A stretch of DNA of 57,124 nucleotides, from assembly GCF_023156505.1 (NCBI RefSeq), contig NZ_JALNMJ010000029.1, positions 1-57,124 on the forward strand. Direction: 5' to 3'. The notes below the pieces were generated by a model. It searched no databases. It worked only from the letters and a program-made list of their open reading frames with translations, and was not told the origin of the DNA. Shown one piece after another: positions 26,818 through 33,539 of the stretch; positions within the stretch are counted from its first letter, which is position 1, and the number at the start of each line of letters is the position of its first letter. This stretch comes from Roseibium sediminicola. GTDB lineage: Bacteria; Pseudomonadota; Alphaproteobacteria; Rhizobiales; Stappiaceae. The position numbers and the translations under genes were made by a program.

Positions 26818-27125
26818 CGTCTCCTGAACTGCGCTGATGCACTACCCCCCATATGGGGCTGATTTGGTCTCTTGCATATCCCCGCAAGCCCAGCAAATCA
26901 ACGCAGTACCTTCATTCATGCGTCAAAAGCATAACCGTTCCGCAAAATCCGCGGTCACGTGCGGGAAAGCGGCATTGTACTTTTCTCCGGCTTCGGGTAA
27001 GTTCCGCGCCGCAAAATAGGGCTTGCACCTGAACGCACTTGCCGGTTGATGTACTGATGTCCCGGCCGATGAACCAAGGTCAGCAAGGTCCCTCGGGATT
27101 CTCTAAAGAACAAACGGTATAGCCT
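26818..27125. other. Divergent promoter region between DUF1476 and purC
   Basis: About 300 bases with no supportable gene. It must hold the promoters of both genes. I see no purine riboswitch or clear operator in it. Confidence 0.6.
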
Positions 27126-27890
27126 ATGAACCGCCGCCGGCGCATTTATGAGGGTAAAGGCAAGATCCTTTACGAAGGTCCTGAACCGGGCACCCTGGTC
27201 CAGCACTTCAAGGACGATGCAACTGCCTTCAACAACAAGAAGCATGAGATTGTTGACGGCAAGGGCGTGCTCAACAACCGCATCTCCGAATATATTTTCA
27301 ATCATCTGAACGCCATCGGCATTCCGACCCATTTCATCCGCCGCCTCAACATGCGCGAGCAGCTGATCCGGGAAGTGGAGATCATTCCGCTGGAAGTGGT
27401 CGTGCGCAATGTCGCCGCCGGCTCGATCGCCAAGCGGCTCGGTCTGGAGGAAGGCACCCAGCTGCCGCGTTCGATCATCGAGTTCTATTACAAGAACGAC
27501 GAACTCGACGATCCGATGGTCGCTGAAGAGCATATCACGGCCTTCGGCTGGGCCACTCCGCAGGAACTGGACGACATGATGGCGCTGGCCATCCGCGTCA
27601 ATGACTTCCTGTCCGGCCTGTTCCTGGGTGTCGGCATCCGCCTCGTCGATTTCAAGATCGAATGCGGCCGCCTGTTCGAGGGCGACATGATGCGCATCGT
27701 CGTCGCCGACGAAATTTCCCCGGACAGCTGCCGCCTGTGGGACATCGAGACCAACGACAAGATGGACAAGGACCGCTTCCGCCGCGACATGGGTGGAATG
27801 CTGGAAGCCTACCAGGAAGTCGCCAAGCGCCTCGGCATCATGCTCGGCAACGAGCGCCCGGTCGGCTCCGGCCCGACCCTGGTGCAGTAA
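27126..27890 (+). CDS. purC: SAICAR synthetase
   Basis: The 254-residue enzyme joins CAIR and aspartate to SAICAR, a step of purine synthesis. Family marks include RRRRIYEGKGKILYEGP, the ATP region KDDATAFNNKKHE, IEIIPLEVVVRNVAAGS and LVDFKIECGRLFEG followed by DEISPDSCRLWD. Complete length. In relatives it stands directly before purS; here 2.1 kb of other genes intervene. A strong terminator follows, so it is transcribed apart from purS. Confidence 0.97.
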   Translation: MNRRRRIYEGKGKILYEGPEPGTLVQHFKDDATAFNNKKHEIVDGKGVLNNRISEYIFNHLNAIGIPTHFIRRLNMREQLIREVEIIPLEVVVRNVAAGSIAKRLGLEEGTQLPRSIIEFYYKNDELDDPMVAEEHITAFGWATPQELDDMMALAIRVNDFLSGLFLGVGIRLVDFKIECGRLFEGDMMRIVVADEISPDSCRLWDIETNDKMDKDRFRRDMGGMLEAYQEVAKRLGIMLGNERPVGSGPTLVQ

Positions 27891-27948
27891 ACGCCTCTTC
27901 CGGTCATCGGATCTCAAAATCCTGGATTTCGGAAAATGACAAAGCAAG

Positions 27949-27980
27949 ACCCCGGGGATCTCCCCGGGGTTTTCTTGTTT
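27949..27980 (+). terminator. Intrinsic terminator of purC
   Basis: ACCCCGGGGA and TCCCCGGGGT pair around two bases and are followed by TTTCTTGTTT. Confidence 0.9.
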
Positions 27981-28173
27981 GAGGCGCCTCTTACCTGCCC
28001 CTGCCCGCAAGCCACCTGATCCGGGTCTGCTTCAAAGGCTGCCGCCATTCCTTCACGCCAATTGCCCTCATTGAGTGACATTTATAGAGTTCACCACCAT
28101 AACGGGACCCTGAATCAGAAACGCGAAAAAACACAACAAAATAGGAACTTAACTTGCATTCCGCGCTTCCCGT

Positions 28174-28225
28174 CAAACCGAGAACTCGCATTCGGTTTGG
28201 AAAAATATCGCAAATTTGCTATAGT
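28174..28225 (+). promoter_or_regulatory. Operator and sigma70-type promoter of the XRE cassette
   Basis: CAAACCGA (28174-28181) and TCGGTTTG (28192-28199) form a perfect 8-bp inverted repeat with a 10-base centre. Its right half overlaps the -35 box TTGGAA (28197-28202), which stands 17 bases before the -10 box TATAGT (28220-28225). Binding of the XRE protein there would block RNA polymerase. Confidence 0.7.
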
Positions 28226-28245
28226 CCTTGAGGTCTGACAGACAG

Positions 28246-28605
28246 ATGACAAGATTCAGGGTTGAGCCGGTGCCTGGATGCGAGGATGAGCTACTGAACG
28301 AATTCAGCGAACTTGCGCTCGCCTGCGCGGACGGTTTTTCGGCCTTGCTGGACATTCTTCAGGAACACGAGCCCAGCCTCAATGACCGCTGCGGGCATCT
28401 GGCCGACCAATATGAACTCTTTGCCATCCCGCTGCCGGACTGCGCCCGGAGCGTGCTGATTGTCTCGATCGACCGGAGGGCCTCCGGTCAGCCGCGCTGG
28501 ATCCACGGCACCTTGCCGGCCTCCGCCGGGGCGTGTGAACTGGGCCGGCAGATGGCCGTGCGGCAATTCCGCCTTGTTGACCCCAGCTGGGAGAAAAGAA
28601 CATGA
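28246..28605 (+). CDS. Putative toxin partner of XRE protein (divergent HigB/Gp49-like)
   Basis: The 119-residue protein is not a clear member of a known family. Its position before an XRE gene, with a four-base ATGA overlap, is that of a HigBA-type toxin. The C-terminal half (CGHLADQYELFAIPLPDCARSVLIV and RWIHGTLPAS) has the order of features found in phage Gp49/HigB toxins, whose sheet reads ELR..., YRVLF... and LLHGF.K, followed by a helix (LGRQMAVRQFRLV). The N-terminal half is helical and acidic. The start at 28246 is preceded by GAGG, 12 bases away; TTG at 28228 is an alternative but would lie before the predicted transcript start. Function is inferred. Confidence 0.6.
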   Translation: MTRFRVEPVPGCEDELLNEFSELALACADGFSALLDILQEHEPSLNDRCGHLADQYELFAIPLPDCARSVLIVSIDRRASGQPRWIHGTLPASAGACELGRQMAVRQFRLVDPSWEKRT

Positions 28606-28934
28606 GCAAAGCAGCCAAGTCCTTCCGCGACCGGATGCGCGCTGTCCGACCGGATGTGGTGGAACGGCAAGACAGGAACGCCCGCAAGCAGGCGATCGCC
28701 AAGAGCCTGCGGGCACTGCGCGACTCCCGCGGTCTGACCCAGAACGATGTCGCCAGGAAATCGGGCATGACCCAGTCGGTCGTGGCACGGCTGGAAGCCC
28801 TCACCGGCTCGGTTCCCAAACTGGAATCGATCGAGCGCTATGTCTCGGCCTGCGGCGGACATCTGGCGCTGATCATCTCTCCGGAGGAGATCGCGCCGAG
28901 CCTTGAGCCGGGCCAGGACCTCGTGTTCGCCTGA
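28602..28934 (+). CDS. XRE-family HTH protein, putative antitoxin
   Basis: The 110-residue protein has a basic N-terminus (SFRDRMRAVRPDVVERQDRNARKQ) and a helix-turn-helix LRALRDSRGLTQNDVARKSGMTQSVVARLE at about 34-63, followed by a short beta tail GGHLALIISPEE as in HigA-like antitoxins. It overlaps the upstream putative toxin by four bases and the downstream membrane protein by one base (TGATG). The inverted repeat over the -35 box upstream is the likely binding site. Confidence 0.85.
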   Translation: MSKAAKSFRDRMRAVRPDVVERQDRNARKQAIAKSLRALRDSRGLTQNDVARKSGMTQSVVARLEALTGSVPKLESIERYVSACGGHLALIISPEEIAPSLEPGQDLVFA

Positions 28935-29221
28935 TGCAGGCGCTCCATTGGTGGCTGAACCTGGCAACATTCGCCGGGATCGCGATCCTTGCGGTTCCGG
29001 TCTGGGACCTCAATTTCCGGAAGCGCAAACTTCACCAGGTTCAGCAGGCGGAACTCCAGGCCAGGGATGACAGCGATTTCCGGGCACGCACCCGCGCGAT
29101 CCTGTCCGAAAAACACAAGAAAAACGTGGAAGGCTGGCGCCGGCGCGACCAGGCATGCCTGCTGATCGGCTATCTGCTGCTCCTTGGCGCGGCCGCCCTG
29201 CGGATTGTCTTTCCGCAATAG
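28934..29221 (+). CDS. Two-helix small membrane protein linked to the XRE pair
   Basis: The 95-residue protein has one hydrophobic helix at about 8-25 (LNLATFAGIAILAVPVW), a very charged helical middle (LNFRKRKLHQVQQAELQARDD, RTRAILSEKHKKN) and a second hydrophobic helix at about 75-91 (CLLIGYLLLLGAAALRIVF). By the positive-inside rule the middle should be cytoplasmic, giving a helical hairpin with both ends outside. Its start overlaps the XRE stop in TGATG, so it belongs to the same operon. I do not recognise the family. Confidence 0.75.
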   Translation: MQALHWWLNLATFAGIAILAVPVWDLNFRKRKLHQVQQAELQARDDSDFRARTRAILSEKHKKNVEGWRRRDQACLLIGYLLLLGAAALRIVFPQ

Positions 29222-29312
29222 GCGGCTGATGGAAGCATTGCGACAGCAGCGAGATAGGGAACCATTCCTTGGCTATCCAGCCCCAGTCCCGCTTGGCACA
29301 CGCGCATAGCAA

Positions 29313-29344
29313 GTGGCGAAGCGGCACCGATGCAGCTTCGCCAC
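29313..29344. repeat. 10-bp inverted repeat before the lipoprotein gene
   Basis: GTGGCGAAGC and GCTTCGCCAC are perfect complements around 12 bases. No T-run follows on either strand, so an operator or RNA stem is more likely than a terminator. Confidence 0.5.
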
Positions 29345-29440
29345 ACCGCCTCCACAAACGACAAAAACAGCCGTAGCGTCACGATTGCCCCTGTATAAAA
29401 GACGGATTAGACGCTGCCTTCTATTCAACAAGGGGGCGTC

Positions 29441-29980
29441 ATGTCATTTCAGTTCAACTCCATTTTCAGGGCTGCGGCTCTTGTCATCTTCTGCGGCCTG
29501 CTTGCCGCCTGCCAAACCTCCGGATTGAAGCCAGGCAGCCTGAACACCAGTTTCGCGCCAAAGGGTTGGGTCAGCCAGAAAAGCGGCAACAAGGCGGTCT
29601 ATGTCTGCCTGCCCTCGGTCTGCAAAACGCCTCAGATCGTTGTGGTCGGCCCGGCGAAGGTGCGCGGCGATGTTGAAGCGGCCATTCGCGAGGACATCCT
29701 GTCTGCTGAGCTCATGAACGCAGTCGACAACCTGGTCAATGTCGCCGCGAAGGGGCAAGTCAGGTTCAAGACCGACCGACGCGTCGTTACAAAAACCTAT
29801 ACCGGCTTCGATTTGAGCGCACGGTTCAAAACAAAAAGCGGTTACGACTATGGCGCCGCCCGCCTGATTTTCCAGGACAATCGGGGCAGTGTTGTTGCTT
29901 CCTTCGCAAAATCCCGTTCAACGGCCAAGACCAATCTCCGTCGCTTCTTCCAACAGACCACGGTCCGCCGTGTGCCCTAA
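29441..29980 (+). CDS. Putative lipoprotein of unknown function
   Basis: The 179-residue protein has a signal peptide with a lipobox LLAAC, cysteine 24, so it would be a lipid-anchored envelope protein. The mature part is basic and contains two further cysteines (YVCLPSVCKTP), KTYTGFDLSARFKTKSGYDYGAARLIF and a positively charged tail. No family recognised. A run GGGGGCGTC precedes the ATG. It lies alone between the XRE cassette and purS. Confidence 0.75.
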   Translation: MSFQFNSIFRAAALVIFCGLLAACQTSGLKPGSLNTSFAPKGWVSQKSGNKAVYVCLPSVCKTPQIVVVGPAKVRGDVEAAIREDILSAELMNAVDNLVNVAAKGQVRFKTDRRVVTKTYTGFDLSARFKTKSGYDYGAARLIFQDNRGSVVASFAKSRSTAKTNLRRFFQQTTVRRVP

Positions 29981-30090
29981 TTTCCGGCTTTTCCGGTCAT
30001 AACACTTTCGCAAGTGGGGCTCCTCGTGTATGGGGAGCCCCAAACTGTTTGTCAGAACAGAATCTGCAGTCATCCGCGGGGACCCCAATC

Positions 30091-30330
30091 ATGAAAGCAC
30101 GTGTGATCGTCACCTTGAAAAACGGTGTGCTCGATCCTCAGGGAAAAGCCATCGAAGGCGCGCTTGGCGGCCTCGGCTTCGGCGATGTCGGCTCCGTCCG
30201 CCAGGGCAAGGTGTTCGATGTCGAGCTGACCGGCTCCGACAAGGCCGCCGCCCAGGCCGAACTGGAGCAGATGTGCGAAAAGCTGCTCGCCAACACCGTC
30301 ATTGAAAATTACGCGATCGAGATCGCCTGA
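30091..30330 (+). CDS. purS: FGAM synthase subunit PurS
   Basis: The 79-residue PurS bridges PurL and PurQ in the three-part FGAM synthase and helps ammonia transfer. MKARVIVTLKNGVLDPQGKAIEGAL and the ending TVIENYAIEI are diagnostic. The start at 30091 fits the family; an open frame extends upstream. It begins the second block of purine genes, followed by a short ORF and purQ. Confidence 0.96.
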   Translation: MKARVIVTLKNGVLDPQGKAIEGALGGLGFGDVGSVRQGKVFDVELTGSDKAAAQAELEQMCEKLLANTVIENYAIEIA

Positions 30331-30343
30331 CGCGGGTTCGCCC

Positions 30344-30451
30344 ATGGATGAAGACACCCGCAGGGCCATCGCCTTCCTGGCCGTCAAAGCCGCAATCTTC
30401 ATCCTGGTTCCTGCTCTCGCGGCCCTGATCGCCGTGCTTGTCCTGCTCTAG
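30344..30451 (+). CDS. 35-residue single-helix membrane protein between purS and purQ
   Basis: ATG at 30344 opens a 36-codon frame (with stop) that encodes MDEDTRRAIAFLAVKAAIFI and then LVPALAALIAVLVLL, one hydrophobic helix behind a short charged N-terminus, ending in TAG at 30449-30451. It starts 13 bases after purS and stops 17 bases before purQ, so it fits in the operon exactly. No strong ribosome binding site is visible; translation could be coupled. A small inner-membrane protein without known role. Confidence 0.6.
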   Translation: MDEDTRRAIAFLAVKAAIFILVPALAALIAVLVLL

Positions 30452-30468
30452 ACTTCGGGATTGCCCAC

Positions 30469-31134
30469 ATGAAAACCGCCGTCATCGTTTTCCCAGGCTC
30501 CAACCGCGACCGCGACATGTTCCATGCGCTGGAACTGATCACCGGCACACGGCCGCAAAGCGTGTGGCACACGGAAAGCACGCTGCCCGACGTCGACCTG
30601 GTGGTGGTGCCGGGCGGTTTTTCCTACGGCGACTACCTGCGCTCCGGCGCGATTGCCGCGCGCTCGCCGATCCTCAAGGACCTGGTCGCCAAGGCCGACA
30701 GCGGCGTGTCGGTCCTGGGCGTCTGCAACGGATTCCAGATCCTGACAGAGGCCGGTCTCCTGCCCGGCGCGCTGATGCGCAATGCCGACCTTCACTTCGT
30801 CTGCAAGGAAGTGATGATGGAAACGGTCAACACCGCGACCCGCTTCTCCTCCAAGTTCGTGAAGGGCCAGGTCTGGCGCTGCCCGGTCGCCCATCACGAC
30901 GGCAATTATTTCGCCGACGAAAACACGCTGAAGCAGATCGAGGACAATGGCCAGGTGGTGTTCCGCTATGCAAACGGCACCAACCCGAACGGCTCGATCA
31001 ATGACATTGCGGGTATCATGAACGCCAAGGGCAACGTGCTCGGCATGATGCCCCATCCGGAAAACCTGGTCGAACCGCTTCAAGGCGGTCTCGACGGCCG
31101 GATCCTGTTTGAAAGCATTCTGAACGCGGCCTGA
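30469..31134 (+). CDS. purQ: FGAM synthase glutaminase subunit PurQ
   Basis: The 221-residue class I amidotransferase provides ammonia to PurL. The catalytic cysteine 86 lies in LGVCNGFQIL, and MPHPENL near the end holds the His-Glu pair. VVVPGGFSYGDYLRSGAIA is typical of PurQ. Full length. It is followed after 16 bases by a DUF2164 gene, whereas purL is 7.4 kb away. Confidence 0.97.
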   Translation: MKTAVIVFPGSNRDRDMFHALELITGTRPQSVWHTESTLPDVDLVVVPGGFSYGDYLRSGAIAARSPILKDLVAKADSGVSVLGVCNGFQILTEAGLLPGALMRNADLHFVCKEVMMETVNTATRFSSKFVKGQVWRCPVAHHDGNYFADENTLKQIEDNGQVVFRYANGTNPNGSINDIAGIMNAKGNVLGMMPHPENLVEPLQGGLDGRILFESILNAA

Positions 31135-31150
31135 CCGAACGGAGGCGGGA

Positions 31151-31402
31151 ATGACGGAGTTGAAACTCGACAAGGACGTCCGGACCCGCCTCGCTCATCA
31201 GATCAAGCGCTATCTGGACGAGGACCTGGACATCGACATCGGCAACATGGATGCCGAGATGCTGATGGATTTCCTGACCCCGACCCTCGGCGCCCATTTC
31301 TACAATCTCGGCCTGAAAGACGCCCAGGCCCTGTTCGCCCGCAAGGCGGACGACATCAACGACGAAATCTATGCGCTCGAGCAACAGGTCGAAGAGCGTT
31401 AG
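31151..31402 (+). CDS. DUF2164 protein
   Basis: The 83-residue soluble protein fits DUF2164: LKLDKDVRTRLAHQIKRYLDEDLDIDIGNMDAEMLMDFLTP, then GAHFYNLGLKDAQALFARK. Function unknown. GGAGGCGGGA lies just before the ATG. Close spacing makes it the last gene of the purS-purQ transcript. Confidence 0.88.
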   Translation: MTELKLDKDVRTRLAHQIKRYLDEDLDIDIGNMDAEMLMDFLTPTLGAHFYNLGLKDAQALFARKADDINDEIYALEQQVEER

Positions 31403-31435
31403 AGTTTTCCGACCTTCAAACCTCCCCTTCCGTTT

Positions 31436-31550
31436 GTCATTGCCGGACTTGATCCGGCAATCCATGCCGTGGCCTTACCAGCAGCACTGGATCTGATAGG
31501 AGACGAAACGGCATGGATGCCATGGTCAAGCCATGACATGGCGAAGAATG
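31436..31550. repeat. Intergenic repeat element type D, intact copy
   Basis: The stretch starts with TCATTGCCGGACTTGATCCGGCAATCCATGCC and ends GGCATGGATGCCATGGTCAAG with CCATGACATGG. Its reverse complement matches 50601-51044, where the same element is split by an insertion (see there). Confidence 0.85.
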
Positions 31551-31573
31551 AGGCGCATCAGACCTCTCCCCCC

Positions 31574-32377
31574 TCACGCCGCTTCGGCGGGCCGTCTTTT
31601 CGGAGAATGGCCGAAGCGCCGGGTGAAGGCGCGGGAGAAGGCGGCCGGGCTGGCGAAGCCGCACAGAGTCGCGACCGCTTTCACTTGCCGGCCGGCTTCC
31701 AGTTCCGCCCGGGCAATGTCCAGCCGCCAGTTGGCCAGATAGCCCATCGGCGTCGTGCCAACCAGTTCCTTGAAAGTCACCGCGAACTGGGTGCGCGACA
31801 TGCCGGCCGTCGCCGCGAGTTTTTCCAGCGTCCAGGCCTCGCCCGGCACCTCGTGGATCGCGACCAGCGCGGCGGCGATGCGCGGATGAGCCAGACCGTT
31901 CAACAGACCGGTATCGGCCTTGCCTTCTTCCATGGCATGGCGCAGCAGCCGGATCACCACCACCTCGCACAGGCGCTGAAAGGCTGCCTGCCCGCCGCAA
32001 CGGGGCAGGGTCACCTCCTCGATCAGGGGCGTCACCACGCCGTTCAGATAGGGCTCCTCGGCGAGCGGCACCGAAATGCAATCCGGCAGCGCCGTGATCA
32101 GCTGCCTGCCGATTCCGGTGATCGTGATCCGGGCCGCAACCAGGGTAATTTCTCCCGGTTCAGGGCCCATGCCGTCACCTTCGCGCGGAGCCTCCTCCCC
32201 ATAGGGACAGAACACCAGCCGCAAAGCTCCGTTCCCAGCCTGGTAGATGCGCAGGTTCGCCACGTCCCCGCCCGCACTCACAGCCGGCACATTGGCGACA
32301 TTGACCCGCAGCCGGTCGATCAGGGACGACAGCCGGTCCAGCCTGCCATTGAAGGATGTGCGATAGGCAACCGGCAT
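31574..32377 (-). CDS. AraC-family transcriptional regulator with cupin domain
   Basis: The 267-residue protein has an N-terminal cupin-like domain (about 1-140, with GDVANLRIYQAGNGALRLVF) and a C-terminal double helix-turn-helix (about 165-262: EKLAATAGMSRTQFAVTFKELVGTTPMGYLANWRLDIA and VATLCGFASPAAFSRAFTRRFGHSP). It faces the peroxiredoxin-like gene with 110 bases between them and probably controls it. The effector is unknown. Confidence 0.9.
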   Translation of the reverse strand: MPVAYRTSFNGRLDRLSSLIDRLRVNVANVPAVSAGGDVANLRIYQAGNGALRLVFCPYGEEAPREGDGMGPEPGEITLVAARITITGIGRQLITALPDCISVPLAEEPYLNGVVTPLIEEVTLPRCGGQAAFQRLCEVVVIRLLRHAMEEGKADTGLLNGLAHPRIAAALVAIHEVPGEAWTLEKLAATAGMSRTQFAVTFKELVGTTPMGYLANWRLDIARAELEAGRQVKAVATLCGFASPAAFSRAFTRRFGHSPKRRPAEAA

Positions 32378-32487
32378 ATTCCGTACTCCCGATCATCTTT
32401 TTAGAATGTTTCGATCTCAATCGTTCACTACCTTAAGGACATCCGCAAGGCAATGTGAACCCTTGCTCACAGTTAATGAGGTAACGA

Positions 32488-33024
32488 ATGCTTGTTCCAC
32501 GCCAACAGGTTCCGGGCTTGACCGTCAAAACGCTCGACCACGGCTCCTTCGATCTCGCCCAGGATGGTTCCGATTTCGCCACGCTTGTCGTGTTCTATCG
32601 CGGCCTGCACTGCCCGATCTGCGCCACCTATCTAAAGGAACTCGGCCGGCTGACGCCGGATTTTGCCGCCAAGGGGGTCAAGACGATCGCAATTTCCTCA
32701 GATGGCGAGGACCGTGCCCGCCAGATGGCGGACAAGGTCGGCTATGCCGACCTGCGCTTCGGCCACAGCTTGCCGCTGAACGTCGCCCGCGACTGGGGCC
32801 TGTTCATTTCCACAAGCCGTGGCACCACCTCGATCGGCATCGAGGAACCGGCCCTGTTCTCAGAACCTGGCGTGTTCCTGGTCAGGCCGGACGGCACGCT
32901 CTATTTCGCATCCGTCCAGACCATGCCGTTTGTGCGTCCGCATTTTCAGGAAATGGTCGGAGCGCTCGATTTCGTGCAGAAGAACGACTATCCGGCGCGC
33001 GGCGAATATACCGGCGCGGTCTGA
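32488..33024 (+). CDS. AhpC/TSA peroxiredoxin-like protein
   Basis: The 178-residue thioredoxin-fold protein has the active-site stretch FYRGLHCPICATYLKELG with Cys42 and Cys45 and the AhpC/TSA outline (VVFYRG, GRLTPDF, TIAISSDGEDRARQ, GTTSIGIEEPALFSEPGVFLV). It may reduce peroxides or act as a thiol reductase. The divergent AraC gene is its likely regulator. No signal peptide, so cytoplasmic. Confidence 0.87.
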   Translation: MLVPRQQVPGLTVKTLDHGSFDLAQDGSDFATLVVFYRGLHCPICATYLKELGRLTPDFAAKGVKTIAISSDGEDRARQMADKVGYADLRFGHSLPLNVARDWGLFISTSRGTTSIGIEEPALFSEPGVFLVRPDGTLYFASVQTMPFVRPHFQEMVGALDFVQKNDYPARGEYTGAV

Positions 33025-33025
33025 G

Positions 33026-33068
33026 ATCAAAAAAAAGATGCCGGACGCGGGCTACATCGCGTCCGGCA
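33026..33068 (-). terminator. Terminator of the DUF1127 gene
   Basis: On the minus strand TGCCGGACGCG and CGCGTCCGGCA pair and are followed by eight T residues. It lies 130 bases after the end of the gene. Confidence 0.8.
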
Positions 33069-33196
33069 CCGGCAAGGACCTGCCAGGGGAAGCAGGTCTA
33101 TGTCTGAAAAACGACCGGGGTCTGTGAAAAACCGGACCTTCGAAAGGTCCCTGCCGGGATCCGGCTTGCCACAGACCCCGGATCAGCTGCCCAGCA

Positions 33197-33436
33197 TCAG
33201 GACCGGCCCTCGCGCCGCGTTCCCATGTCCCAGAACGGACGCATGGCTTCTTCGTGGGCTGCCGCACGGGTCAGGCCAAGATCTTCCAGCTCATGCTCGC
33301 TCAGTTCGAGTAGATGCAGGCGTGTCCGCCGGACGCGGTTCCACAGGACCAACCGATCCAGCAAAGACCGCAAAAGAGAGCCGCCGGACCGCAAACGCGC
33401 GACCGGGCGGCCGGATATGACTTCGATTGAACTCAT
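33197..33436 (-). CDS. DUF1127 small protein
   Basis: The 79-residue basic protein ends in a DUF1127 domain: LVLWNRVRRTRLHLLELSEHELEDLGLTRAAAHEEAMRPFWD. Small DUF1127 proteins in alphaproteobacteria are linked to RNA turnover and phosphate/carbon physiology (Agrobacterium work), but this copy has an extra N-terminal part. AAAGGAAGCGAA precedes the ATG at 33434-33436. It is divergent from a MocR-type regulator across 100 bases carrying an inverted repeat. Confidence 0.85.
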   Translation of the reverse strand: MSSIEVISGRPVARLRSGGSLLRSLLDRLVLWNRVRRTRLHLLELSEHELEDLGLTRAAAHEEAMRPFWDMGTRREGRS

Positions 33437-33452
33437 TTCGCTTCCTTTCAAG

Positions 33453-33539
33453 GGTGACAATTCGCTAAATTCGGAAAATTGTAGCGTTACAATGATATGA
33501 ATTGACTCAATCAGAGATGCAATATACTAAATTGTCACC
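33453..33539. promoter_or_regulatory. 10-bp inverted repeat flanking the MocR/DUF1127 promoter region
   Basis: GGTGACAATT (33453-33462) and AATTGTCACC (33530-33539) are exact complements 67 bases apart. The right half touches the ATG of the MocR gene and the left half lies 16 bases ahead of the DUF1127 start. Two GntR/MocR-type half-sites are the likely reading. Confidence 0.55.

Noticed and set aside
26818..27125. Possible purine riboswitch before purC
   Set aside because: No conserved purine aptamer core could be recognised.
27991..28191. 66-codon minus-strand frame before the XRE cassette
   Set aside because: It overlaps the operator of the cassette and has no start site or domain.
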